Source of the DNA: Salinispora tropica CNB-440
GTDB lineage: Bacteria > Actinomycetota > Actinomycetes > Mycobacteriales > Micromonosporaceae
Direction: 5' to 3'
Length of the DNA stretch: 64,000 nucleotides
NCBI RefSeq assembly: GCF_000016425.1
Contig: NC_009380.1
Span: 3,290,144-3,354,143 of the forward strand
The translations under genes were made by a program, and so were the position numbers. Position 1 is the first letter of the stretch, and each line of letters begins with the position of its first letter. Below, piece by piece: positions 17,910 through 26,285 of the stretch. The notes beneath the pieces were generated by a model. The model was not told the DNA's origin, searched no databases, and saw nothing but the letters and a program-made list of their open reading frames with translations.

Positions 17910-18702
17910 GTGGGTAGAAGGCCGGAAGTGTTCGTCCGGCAGGTGTCGATGGCCGAGGGCCAGCGGTTGCAGCAGATCACTCGGACGGCGAAGGATCCGG
18001 TGAAGCTGCGGCGGGCGACCGTGCGCCGTGTCCTGCACGAACGTGGCGTGTCATGGCAGGCCACCAAGACCTGGAAAGCCAGCACCGACCCCGACTTCAC
18101 CCACCACGATGCGCCGGATCCTGGACCTCTACGACCACCCGCCGCCGGGCGGGCGTGTGCTGTGCGTAGACGAGTTCGGGCCGCTGAATCTGCAACCTCG
18201 CCCCGGCCGGGCCTGGCGACCCCAGGCACACCCCGTGCGACTACGCGCTACCTACCACCGCGACCACGGCGTACGACACATGATCGCCGCCCTCGACCTG
18301 GCCACCGGAAGGCTGCACTACCGCATCCGTGACCGTCAACGCTGGCGCGAGTTCCTGTCCTTCCTGAAGACCCTACGCGCCCGCTGGCCCGACCAGAAGC
18401 TGTACCTGATCAGCGACAACTTCTCCCCACACAAACACCCCGAGGTCCGCGCCTGGTGCGCCGCTAACCACGTCGAGCTGGTGTTCCTACCGACGTACGC
18501 GTCCTGGCTGAACTGGATGGAAGCCGAGTTCACCGCCGTGCGCTACTTCGCCCTCAACGGCACCGACCACCGTACCCACACCGAGCAGGACACCGCGATC
18601 GGCGACTACATCCGCTGGCGCAACCAACGCGCCCAACCGAAGACCGATTTCGCGACCAACTCCAAGACCCACCACCCGGATTACCCGTTCAAGGCTGCAT
18701 GA
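17910..18702 (+). pseudogene. Degenerate IS630-family transposase
   Basis: The N-terminus is recognisable from GTG 17910 (GRRPEVFVRQVSMAEGQRLQ, then PVKLRRA). About 100 residues with the helix-turn-helix half are missing, because KLRRA is joined directly to TVRRVLHERGVSWQATKTW. After TDPDF the frame shifts. The second frame holds the whole DDE core: VLCVDEFGPL (Asp), YLISDNFSPH (Asp), SWLNWMEAEF (Glu), ending in YPFKAA and TGA at 18702. An internal deletion plus a frameshift means no active transposase. The element ends eight bases from the stop of the tetR gene. I could not find convincing terminal inverted repeats. Confidence 0.85.
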
Positions 18703-18709
18703 CGAGGCA

Positions 18710-19339
18710 CTAGCGTCGGGTCGCTTTGCTGATCTTGTTGTGGAGGGCGCGCCGGGCGATCGGGCCGAGGTCGTCGACGATCTCGATGAGCACGGCGAGT
18801 TGGTCCAGCGCTTCGATGGCGCGCTCGGCTGAGGGCCGGTCAACGCCGTCGTACAGCTCCAGGCCGATGAAGGCGGCCGACACCGCGCGGGCGAGCCCGG
18901 GAACGTCGGCGATCTCGGCGAACGGTGACCCGGCCAGCAGCCGGCGCAGGACCAGCTCGATCTCGTCCACCCACAACTGCAGGGACTCGGCGGTGGGGGC
19001 GGCGAGGCGCTCGTCGGCCTGTGCGCCGGCGAGCATCTGGGCCAGCACGGACACGTTGCCCAGCTCGCGTTCCTTCGCGTGCAGGCCGCGCCCGACGTCG
19101 AGCAGTTCGCGCAGCGACCCGACCTGGCGCAGCCGGGCCGACCAGTGGGCGACCCGCTCGGCCGTGCCGGTCCGGCACGCGGCTGCCAGCAGCTCGTCGA
19201 GCGTCCCGAAGTGGTAGAAGACCAACGCCTGGTTCACTCCGGCGGCAGTGGCGATGGTGCGGGCCGAGACGCCGGCGATGCCATGCTGGCGGATCGCGGC
19301 GAGGGTGCCGTCGAGCAGGCGTCGCTTGGTGTCGGACAT
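18710..19339 (-). CDS. TetR-family transcriptional regulator
   Basis: A 209-residue regulator starting MSDTKRRLLDGTLAAIRQHG (ATG at 19339). The N-terminal helix-turn-helix reads SARTIATAAGVNQALVFYHF, and the C-terminal ligand domain is helical with no recognisable ligand signature. It is the last gene of a three-gene minus-strand unit (SRPBCC-like membrane protein, methyltransferase-like membrane protein, TetR). Two palindromes of TetR-operator type lie just upstream of the first gene (21487-21536), so the simplest reading is autoregulation of the whole unit. Its 5' end overlaps the preceding gene by about 106 bases in another frame. Confidence 0.88.
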   Translation of the reverse strand: MSDTKRRLLDGTLAAIRQHGIAGVSARTIATAAGVNQALVFYHFGTLDELLAAACRTGTAERVAHWSARLRQVGSLRELLDVGRGLHAKERELGNVSVLAQMLAGAQADERLAAPTAESLQLWVDEIELVLRRLLAGSPFAEIADVPGLARAVSAAFIGLELYDGVDRPSAERAIEALDQLAVLIEIVDDLGPIARRALHNKISKATRR

Positions 19340-20583
19340 CGCTCTCCTCCCGCCGGGTGTGGCGGTGCGATCATCGCATCCGTCACCAGTTGCGCCAGCC
19401 AGGTCATGCCGGGCAGCCGCAGGGTCCAGCCCACCCAGGCCCAGCCGAGGTTGAGGTGTTCGAGAGCACGGGCGACGGCGGCCACCCCCCGTTCCGAGTG
19501 GCCGTCGTCGCCCATGTACCCGGCCCGCAGCTGCCCCTCCTTGGCGGGCGCGATCGTCAGGCTCACTGGGTCCCGCCGCGCCAGGAACCGCCAGACCGCC
19601 GCGCACGGCCCGCACCCGGCATCGAGCCGCAACACCGCGGGCGCGCCCGAGGCGTACGGCCGCCAGCGCGGACACCAGTCGCGTACCGCCCGTCGCCAGT
19701 CCCGCCAGGCGTCCTCGTGCCGGCGGGCCAGGTCGTGCTCCTCGTGCGACCGGGCCACGGCCGCGCTGAAGGCCACGGCGAGGGCGGTCGCGGCCAGCAG
19801 CGCGATGCTGCGGGTGACCGCCGCGGTCAGTAGGAGCAGGGCAGCCGCGCCGACCTGCATCGGGTTCGCCAGGTACGCGTAGGGCCCGGTGCTGACGAGC
19901 CGGGCCGGCGGATCCCACGGGTACGGTGTACCGCCGCCCCGTCCGGCGAACTCGCGTACCGCGATGAGCGCCGGGGTGGCCACCAGCAGCGCGACCTGGG
20001 CCAGGACCAGGAGGGCGGCCCGGGACAGCCCGGTCAGCGGGGACCACGAGCCGCCACCCAGCTCGAAGGCGACACCGGGCACGAGCCACAGCAGCAGCGT
20101 GGCGAAGACGACGACCTGGAGCAGCACCCGGGCCCGCAGGTGCCGGCCGTCGGCGCTCCACCGGCCGAGCAGCTGCGCGGGGAGAGCCACGGCGAGCAGC
20201 CCCACCACCTCGCCCACCAGCCAGTGCGGCCCGAGCAGGACGAGCGGGTGCAGCGCCGGCATCGCCACCACGTCGAGCCAGAGCAGCAGGCCCAGCGCAA
20301 GGGGCAGGGGCAGGAACCGGCGTAGCAGCACCGGCAGCGCGCCCCAGAGCGCCGCCCAACCCAGCCACAGGTCGACCGGTATCCCCCGGTAGGCCCCGTG
20401 CACCGGCGCGAACGCGTACCAGCCCGTCCGGCGGGCCGACTCGTTCAGCGCGGCGACGCCCAGGGCGGCGGCCACGGCGGCGAGCAGGGCGGCGGCCCGC
20501 GCCCGCCGGTCGCGCTCCAGCCGGGCCGCGGCCAGCACCGCCAGCAGGGGCACCCCCAGGGCGAGCCAGCGGGCGGCGGTCAC
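19234..20583 (-). CDS. Membrane protein with ICMT-like methyltransferase and DCC-like thiol domains
   Basis: A 449-residue protein. Residues 1-275 contain about seven hydrophobic helices and the isoprenylcysteine-methyltransferase-type motif PPARLVSTGPYAYLANPMQV (about 225-244), which binds the S-adenosylmethionine side of this membrane methyltransferase superfamily. Residues 318-345 hold DAGCGPCAAVWRFLARRD, a CxxC (C324, C327) of the DCC (DUF393) thiol-redox family. The last 35 residues overlap the tetR gene in another frame and are Ser/Pro-rich, so the natural end may once have been nearer 19340. ATGA overlap couples it to the upstream gene. Substrate is unknown; methylation of a lipid or small amphipathic molecule is plausible. 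Confidence 0.7.
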   Translation of the reverse strand: MTAARWLALGVPLLAVLAAARLERDRRARAAALLAAVAAALGVAALNESARRTGWYAFAPVHGAYRGIPVDLWLGWAALWGALPVLLRRFLPLPLALGLLLWLDVVAMPALHPLVLLGPHWLVGEVVGLLAVALPAQLLGRWSADGRHLRARVLLQVVVFATLLLWLVPGVAFELGGGSWSPLTGLSRAALLVLAQVALLVATPALIAVREFAGRGGGTPYPWDPPARLVSTGPYAYLANPMQVGAAALLLLTAAVTRSIALLAATALAVAFSAAVARSHEEHDLARRHEDAWRDWRRAVRDWCPRWRPYASGAPAVLRLDAGCGPCAAVWRFLARRDPVSLTIAPAKEGQLRAGYMGDDGHSERGVAAVARALEHLNLGWAWVGWTLRLPGMTWLAQLVTDAMIAPPHPAGGERCPTPSDACSTAPSPRSASMASPASRPAPSPLPPE

Positions 20584-21473
20584 GGCAGGACGAGCATGTC
20601 GAGCAGGTGCCCCACACCCTCGTGGAGCAGGCCGTCCTGGAGCGGCCCGAAGTACCAGGAGGGATCGAGACCGCGCTCATACGCCACCTGGATGCGCACC
20701 TCGGTACGTTCCCGGTCCACCGCCTGCCAGGTCACCTCCGCGTGCCGGAAGGTGACCCACCGACCAGTGATGGCGGTGTCCTCGACGAACCGGAAGTCGA
20801 CCCGGCCCGGCTCGGTGCCGATGACCTCGGTGAGCAGATGCCCGCCCGGCCCGTGCGAGCTGTCGTGGTAGGCGAACATCCAACGGTCCCCGGTGGCGAG
20901 GCCGTCGCCGGTGACCCGGGTCGGCACGGGTACGCCGAGCAGGCGCAGCGGCACCGACCGGACCGGCACCGGGCGAGGGCCGGTCGCCAGCCGCTCGCCG
21001 ACCGTGTGGGTCGGGAGGGTGACCACCCGGACCACCTCAACCGACTGCTCCGGGGTAATCCGTGGGGCGAGCCCGGTGCCCTCGAGCCCGGGTACGAGCA
21101 GCAGGGGCACGGCGACCAGCGAGTACGCCCGGGTGGTGCCGCGGCGGGCCAGCCTGATCAGGGCGGTGGTGCCGTGGGCCATGGCGTACACCAGCGGCGC
21201 GGACAGGATGACGCAGATGGCGCCTTCGTGCAGCGCCACCGAGGCCAGCAGCAGCGCGATCGTGGTGGCGGCGAAGACCCGGCCGTGGGTGGTGCGGCCC
21301 GGGGTCAGGGCGAGGGCGGCGGCCAGCAGCACCGGCAGTCCGACGAAGAGCAGGGCGCTGTCGGCGCACCCCTGGGCCACGGTGACGGCGTAGACGACGA
21401 TCCCGAAGGCCGCGATGAGGCCGGCGAGCGTCCAGTTGGCCCAGGTGCGCCTCGGCTCCGGCTCACTGGTCAT
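20580..21473 (-). CDS. Membrane protein with C-terminal SRPBCC/START-like domain
   Basis: A 297-residue protein from the ATG at 21473 (MTSEPEPRRTWANWTLAG). The first 120 residues form about four hydrophobic helices. The C-terminal 160 residues (TPEQSVEVVRVVTLP, VDFRFVEDTAITGRWVTFR, GPLQDGLLHEGVGHLLDML) look like a lipid- or polyketide-binding SRPBCC domain, as in many actinobacterial transcriptionally regulated membrane proteins. This is the first gene of the TetR-controlled unit. Two TTGAGC palindromes lie 14-63 bases upstream of the start. The SRPBCC assignment is moderate. Membrane location is clear from hydrophobicity. Confidence 0.65.
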   Translation of the reverse strand: MTSEPEPRRTWANWTLAGLIAAFGIVVYAVTVAQGCADSALLFVGLPVLLAAALALTPGRTTHGRVFAATTIALLLASVALHEGAICVILSAPLVYAMAHGTTALIRLARRGTTRAYSLVAVPLLLVPGLEGTGLAPRITPEQSVEVVRVVTLPTHTVGERLATGPRPVPVRSVPLRLLGVPVPTRVTGDGLATGDRWMFAYHDSSHGPGGHLLTEVIGTEPGRVDFRFVEDTAITGRWVTFRHAEVTWQAVDRERTEVRIQVAYERGLDPSWYFGPLQDGLLHEGVGHLLDMLVLP

Positions 21474-21486
21474 GCTTCCTCCCAGG

Positions 21487-21504
21487 TTTAAGCGACCGCT
21501 CAAA
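21487..21504. promoter_or_regulatory. TetR operator, proximal (near-palindrome)
   Basis: TTTAAGCGACCGCTCAAA (18 bases) is a near-perfect palindrome around AGCG-AC-CGCT, sharing the TTGAGC half-site with the perfect copy 16 bases away. It sits 14 bases upstream of the first gene of the tetR operon. Confidence 0.6.
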
Positions 21505-21520
21505 CAAAGGGTAGGATGAT

Positions 21521-21536
21521 TTGAGCATCTGCTCAA
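21521..21536. promoter_or_regulatory. TetR operator, distal (perfect palindrome)
   Basis: TTGAGCATCTGCTCAA is a perfect dyad (TTGAGCA, two-base centre, TGCTCAA), the classical layout of TetR-family operators. Two sites of the same sequence class upstream of an operon ending in tetR imply autoregulation. Confidence 0.7.
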
Positions 21537-21803
21537 GGGGTGACCCGGTCGAACCCCGGCTCGTCATCCCGAACGGCGACACCGCCCGGCGGGCGATTCG
21601 ATAACTGTCGATTTCGATGCCCCGGCCTGCGGATGGCTCAGCCTCGCGAAAAGCCGCTCGTCGAGGTCGAACCCACCCATCTCCCTCGCCGTGGAACAGC
21701 GCACCGGAATGACCATGGACCGTGTACGGCAGATCGCCGAACACGCCCTCCACGACACAGCCGGCCGGGATCCTGGAGCGGGCCGACTCCAGGCTCGGCG
21801 ACC

Positions 21804-22047
21804 GTGGCGGCGCTCGACCCCGACAGGGACCTGAGCTCAGACCTCGCGTATCGCTTGCTGATCAACGATCCCGTGACGCTCTACTGGCGTCCGACTCTGC
21901 TGGGCCAGGCCACATTTCCGACTGCTACGGGCACAACCTGGACGCCCTCCGCGACTGCATGCGCGAGGTCATCGACGGCGAGTACGGCTGGACCACCAAC
22001 CGCACGAGGTGGTGATCGTGTTCCACGGCTACGACCGATGTGGCCCG
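21804..22047 (+). pseudogene. Barstar-domain protein remnant
   Basis: Three frames carry pieces of one barstar-type (barnase inhibitor) gene. Frame one, from about 21804, reads LDPDRDLSSDLAYRLLINDP and VTLYWRPTLLGQ. Frame two reads CYGHNLDALRDCMREVIDGE, the characteristic barstar helix with the acidic patch, then YGWTTN. Frame three reads EVVIVFHGYDRCG. The middle of the domain (about 40 residues) is missing, and at least two frameshifts separate the pieces. Intact relatives in actinomycetes are nuclease-immunity proteins. No barnase-like toxin gene is visible here. Confidence 0.6.
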
Positions 22048-22105
22048 CTCCTGTCCGGGGGCGGCGCAGGTGGTTCTCGACGTCATCGCGCGGTTGTCGC
22101 TGAAG

Positions 22106-23677
22106 TCAGGTCCAGGCATGATCGAGGGCCAGGGCCAGTCGCCTAATCCACTGCTCGGCGGTTCCCGTGATGCTGGGGCACTCGTCGGTGAAGTTGGTCC
22201 AGTCGACCTGCCAGGACAGAACGGTTTCGGCCGTGAAGTTACCGGCTTCGGCGCCGAGTTCGGGTCGCATGAGCTGGCGGACGAGGGCTCGGTCGACAGT
22301 GGTGTGTTCGGCCAGCAGGACAGCGTCGTAGAGGTCTTTGCCTTGCGGGTACATGTCGGTGGCCAGCCACAGCAGCTTCCATGCCAGCGCAAGCGAGGCG
22401 GGCGCGGCCAGTACCGGCACGTCGACGTCGGGCAGGATCAGCACCTCTGGTGGGAGGGGGAGCTTTTCACCGAAGACAACATCGATCTGTACGTGGCCGT
22501 CCGGCGCCTCCGATGTGCCGAACGGGATGACGAGGCGGCGTCCGTCAGCCCGTTCATACGTCCAGATGGCGGACTCGGTGATCCGGTCTGGTTGCAGGCC
22601 GGCACCGGACGCGGACCCCACGGCGGCCCTGATGTCATCCAGCAGCGCGCGGGCGTCGGCGCTGTCGCTGGTGATGGTGTGCGGTGTGACAACGAAGTCG
22701 AGGTCGCCCGGCTCGCGAGCGTCGTCGCCGACCCAGGCCGCCATGGTGACGCTGCCGCGCAGGACCAACTGCTGGCTCCAGGTCGTCGCGGCGATGGTCG
22801 TCAAGACGTGATTCATGGCGGCGCGTCGGGCATTGGTCCACAACTGCACGGTGGCCGCCACGAGGAAGTCGGGTTCGCCGGCGCGGTAGGCGTTCGGGTA
22901 CTGCTTGAGGGCGGGGTCGAACGCCGCCCGCTGGCGAACGGTCGGGCTGGCGGGCACTGGCTGGTAGGTCGGCGGGTAGTCCGGCGAGCCGGCCGGTGCG
23001 GACCTCATCCTGTTCTCCCGCTCCACCTGCCAGCCGCTCACGCGTGAGGTGGCCGAGTCCAGCCAGCCCTGGTCGTGGCGAAGGTCGCTGTCGAAAACGA
23101 CGTACTCTTGCTCCACCGTGACGGGCTCGTGGCCCGCAGCACCGAGGGTCTCGACGAGCTCGTCCAGCCGCTGCCTGGCCGTAGCGAGCCCGACACCGTG
23201 GCAACGCTGGTTGACGAACCGTTCCCGCGTGCCGTCCGCCAACTCCCGGCGGGCGTTGCGTGACAGCCGCGCCCCATGCGGGTCGACAAGGTCGGTGAGA
23301 GCCACCAGATCCGCTACCGCCGTGCCAGGTAGCAGCAGTTTGACGTGATGCTCGAAGTACCGGCCACCGGGCTCGTCCGCCGCCTGCTCATCCGACTGCG
23401 GTACGCCGACGCACCACGGCGCTGCCTCGATCTTTGAACGGCACGACTGGATGCCTGCCTTGCGCAGATCGTGTTGCCAATGATGCACCGCGGCGTGTTG
23501 GTCGGCCAGGGTGCCTCGCCCGGTCAGGGTAAGCATCGGTTGAGAGACGTACGCGCCATGGTCGAGCACAATGTGGACAAACTTCACACCACGCGCGGCT
23601 GCGAACGCCGACAGCTTCTCGGCGTGATGAGCGTAAGCCGTGATGTGGATCTCGAAGTCCCCCGACACCTCAAGCAT
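22106..23677 (-). CDS. Large protein with AbiEii-type nucleotidyltransferase domain
   Basis: A 523-residue two-part protein. Residues 1-235 form a domain I cannot name (DFEIHITAYAHHAEKLSAFA, RYFEHHVKLLLPG, ALTDLVDPHGARLSRNARR), seen by recollection as a stand-alone protein in actinomycetes. Residues about 260-523 match the AbiEii/DUF1814 nucleotidyltransferase group: LVLRGSVTMAAWVGDDAREP then GDLDFVV (GS and DxD, about residues 303-325) and LAWKLLWLATDMYPQGKDLYD near the end. Such enzymes transfer nucleotides to tRNA or proteins and often act as toxins in abortive-infection systems. No AbiEi antitoxin lies beside it, and the neighbours are wrecks. The start near 23677 is uncertain. Confidence 0.65.
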   Translation of the reverse strand: MLEVSGDFEIHITAYAHHAEKLSAFAAARGVKFVHIVLDHGAYVSQPMLTLTGRGTLADQHAAVHHWQHDLRKAGIQSCRSKIEAAPWCVGVPQSDEQAADEPGGRYFEHHVKLLLPGTAVADLVALTDLVDPHGARLSRNARRELADGTRERFVNQRCHGVGLATARQRLDELVETLGAAGHEPVTVEQEYVVFDSDLRHDQGWLDSATSRVSGWQVERENRMRSAPAGSPDYPPTYQPVPASPTVRQRAAFDPALKQYPNAYRAGEPDFLVAATVQLWTNARRAAMNHVLTTIAATTWSQQLVLRGSVTMAAWVGDDAREPGDLDFVVTPHTITSDSADARALLDDIRAAVGSASGAGLQPDRITESAIWTYERADGRRLVIPFGTSEAPDGHVQIDVVFGEKLPLPPEVLILPDVDVPVLAAPASLALAWKLLWLATDMYPQGKDLYDAVLLAEHTTVDRALVRQLMRPELGAEAGNFTAETVLSWQVDWTNFTDECPSITGTAEQWIRRLALALDHAWT

Positions 23678-23925
23678 CGGCGGAGTCTATGGCACGGCTA
23701 TCAGGCTGGGAAACGCGATTCCCGCACCGCCTGGCGTGGCTTTGTCGGACTTCTACAGGTCGTCGATTGACAGGTGCTCGCTCGGCGCACCTCCACCGTC
23801 CTGGCACAGGCACGCCAGCCACCGCAGGGCCGCAATTCGGAGCGCGGACGTAAGGGCATCGCGGGGGCGTGGCGGTGAGATCCTGGGCGGCATCACAGAC
23901 CTCGACGCCAAGCGAATCTCTGTCG

Positions 23926-24170
23926 GTGCCTGCGGGAGGCGCGCGAGGCGCTGTTCGGAAAGCTCGACGGGCTGTCGGAGCACGACCTACGGCGCCCCCT
24001 CGTGCCGACTGGGACGAACCCGCTCGGGCTGGTCAACCACATGACCTCGGTTACCGCCTTCGGCGAGGTGTTCGACCGACCCTCCATCGGCCTGTGGCGC
24101 CGAGTCTGGGCACACGCGGGCTACTGGGCCGCAAAGCCTGGGTCGCTGCCTACCGCAACCCGATCACCTA
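23926..24170 (+). pseudogene. DinB/DUF664-family fragment
   Basis: One frame reads EALFGKLDGLSEHDLRRPLV then PTGTNPLGLVNHMTSVTAFG, the start of DUF664/DinB four-helix proteins (thiol or metal-dependent, His in the NH motif). It jumps after GEVFDRPS to LWRRVWAHA, a segment that normally lies about 50 residues further on, and then degenerates. The proper start and the C-terminal half are missing. Confidence 0.5.
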
Positions 24171-24568
24171 ACCGCACGTCAGGAGTCCGCGGTGGAGACA
24201 CTGCTACATCTCGGCGATGATCGCCGCCGTCGAGGTGCTCCGCCGCCCCGTACGAGGCACGCTGAGCACCAGTCGCAAACTGGCGCGGCTCGCCGACGAC
24301 CTGCTCGGTAAGCCCGTCCGCCCCGGCCTACCCAACGGCCGACCCGGACTCATGGCCCGGGTGGGCCAATCGAGCGGCGGCTGGACGCGCTGGAGGAGCT
24401 ACGCCCCAGCGGTGGTCGGTCGATCAAAGACCAGGTGGACCGAACCGAGCGGGCCACCGGCGCCGACAACCCCAGGAAGGGGTGACCGTGTGGGAACGGC
24501 GGAGGGGTCCCGCCCTTACCGACAAGCAGCAGGAGCGGGACCCCTCAGGATCCGATGTGTTCACAATG
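24171..24568. other. Stretch without a supported gene
   Basis: About 400 bases following the DinB fragment and running into the 3' end of the beta-helix gene. Open plus-strand frames are Arg/Pro/Ser-rich and resemble nothing. No repeat or hairpin stands out. Confidence 0.35.
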
Positions 24569-25948
24569 CTATCCGGCGCAACCAGGTACGTCGCCGGAGC
24601 AGTTGTCCGGTCGGTTCTTGATCACGACCGTGCCGGTCGCGACGTTCAACTCGACTATTCCGTTGGGCTCGTTGAAGATACCCCCACCTTCTACGACGGC
24701 CGTGTTCTTGACCACCTCGGTAGCAAAGAGGGTAGCCGTTGAGGTGGATTCGTTATTTATGCCACCACCCTGGTCACCTGCCTGGTTGCCGATAATCTTT
24801 GTGTGTCGCAAAACCAGATTGCCGGCACTGTAGATACCACCACCGTCGGCATTGGCGGTGTTGTGCTTAACCAGACTGTCCTCGATGACAACGGAGACTT
24901 CTAGATTTGACCGCAGTCCACCACCATCGCTCTCGCTGGCGGTGTTACCGGCAAGAGCGCCGCGCCGGAGTGTGAATTGCCCACCTTCTACGAAGATACC
25001 GCCAGAGTCGGCGGCAGCATTGTACGTGATACGGGTATCCGTGACAATTCCGACGCCACTTTCTACAAGAAGACCACCGGCAAGACTTTGAGCATGATTG
25101 GCAGCAATAGCGCTGCGCTCGATCCGGACTACTCCTTCCGCACTACTTACTCCACCCCCACGGTCCGCGGTATTAGTAGACATATGGGACTTGCTGATTT
25201 CGAGTGCGGCGGTGCTGGCGATACCTCCGCCGGAAGAACCAGCAGTGTTCTTATCTACTGTGGAGTTATCAATTCGGGTGGTGCCGTTGTTGGAGATGCC
25301 ACCGCCGTCAGCGCTGGCGATGTTGCGGGTGATGGCGCCGTGTCTGACAGTCAGTTCTCCGCCAGTGTTGACAAGGATTCCCCCACCGTTATCGGTGGTC
25401 TGGCCACCGGTGATCTTCAGGTGGTTGAGGTTGAGCCGGCCGCCAGTGTCGACGGTGATGATCCGGAATGGGTCGACGGCGGCCGCGCGGGTGATGGTGG
25501 AGTTCTTCCCGTTGAGGGTGATCGGGGTGGTGATCGCCGGCAGACCAGCACCCTCGATGTCGACGGTGAGCAGGTAGGTGCAGTCCTTGGCGAGGTCGAG
25601 CACGGCTCCGCCGCGGGCGTTGGCGAGGGTGATCGCGGCGATCAGGGCGTCCGCCTCACAGGGGACGGGTACACCCTTCGGCTTCTTCCCCTCCTCCTTG
25701 TCACCCCTGTTCTTGTCTTTGTCGTCGAGTTTGCCGTCATCGTGTTGGCGGCGGTCATCGTCCGCGGACGGCCGATCTCCGGCGGTGGTGGGGGTACGTG
25801 CGACAGCGTCAGCGGCCGGGCCGGCGGCGACGCCCGCGGCGGTCAGGGCCAGGCCGGTCATCCCGGCCAGCCCGACAGTCCACCATCGGGATCTGGCGCG
25901 GCCCGCGCCGGGCCGCTCGGGTACGTGATCGTGGAGCGGATGGTTCAT
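24569..25948 (-). CDS. Secreted right-handed beta-helix protein
   Basis: A 459-residue exported protein. I take the ATG at 25948 (MNHPLHDHVPERPG), with GGAAGGA upstream; a GTG at 25987 in frame is the alternative. A signal peptide at about residues 20-50 is followed by a charged Asp/Lys linker (DDDRRQHDDGKLDDKDKNRG). About ten rungs then repeat the pattern NTAxxxGGGI (ADGGGISNNGTTRI, DRGGGVSS, EGGGIFNEPNG), as in polymorphic-outer-membrane-protein and pectate-lyase-like helices. No catalytic residues of a polysaccharide lyase are evident. A surface binding or structural role is likely. The final residues carry a Cys pair (DNCSGDVPGC). Confidence 0.8.
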   Translation of the reverse strand: MNHPLHDHVPERPGAGRARSRWWTVGLAGMTGLALTAAGVAAGPAADAVARTPTTAGDRPSADDDRRQHDDGKLDDKDKNRGDKEEGKKPKGVPVPCEADALIAAITLANARGGAVLDLAKDCTYLLTVDIEGAGLPAITTPITLNGKNSTITRAAAVDPFRIITVDTGGRLNLNHLKITGGQTTDNGGGILVNTGGELTVRHGAITRNIASADGGGISNNGTTRIDNSTVDKNTAGSSGGGIASTAALEISKSHMSTNTADRGGGVSSAEGVVRIERSAIAANHAQSLAGGLLVESGVGIVTDTRITYNAAADSGGIFVEGGQFTLRRGALAGNTASESDGGGLRSNLEVSVVIEDSLVKHNTANADGGGIYSAGNLVLRHTKIIGNQAGDQGGGINNESTSTATLFATEVVKNTAVVEGGGIFNEPNGIVELNVATGTVVIKNRPDNCSGDVPGCAG

Positions 25949-26285
25949 GCGGTCTCGGTGTCCTTCCCCGTCAGCGGCGAGACCCACCCGGGCCAGGCCC
26001 GGAGTAGTGGCCCTCGGCTACCAGGCAGGCGGTAGCAACCACCCCCGACGCTAAACCGACACCAACCCCATACGGACATGAACACGAATGCAACCCTCAA
26101 ATGAGACACCGGCGCTACAACCTAAACGCCACCACACCCCGAAGGGAACCTGCGGGTGCCGAAAAACTTCATCCACCCTGGTCGCAGTCATCCTGATCGC
26201 GGCATGTGTGGCCGGACCCGGGCTGGTTTCAACGACCGGACCTCGACGATGCTCTCTGCACAGCGCTTGGCAAAGATGATCGGTT

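Noticed and set aside
18710..20680. 656-codon minus-strand frame through tetR and the methyltransferase gene
   Set aside because: Only the last 209 residues (tetR) look like protein. The upstream part is an Arg/Gly/Ala-rich shadow of the methyltransferase gene.
24569..25577. Repeated GGC/GCC-rich units in the beta-helix gene, considered as a CRISPR-like array
   Set aside because: The periodicity comes from the NTAxxxGGGI protein rungs. Units are not identical and no spacers are seen.
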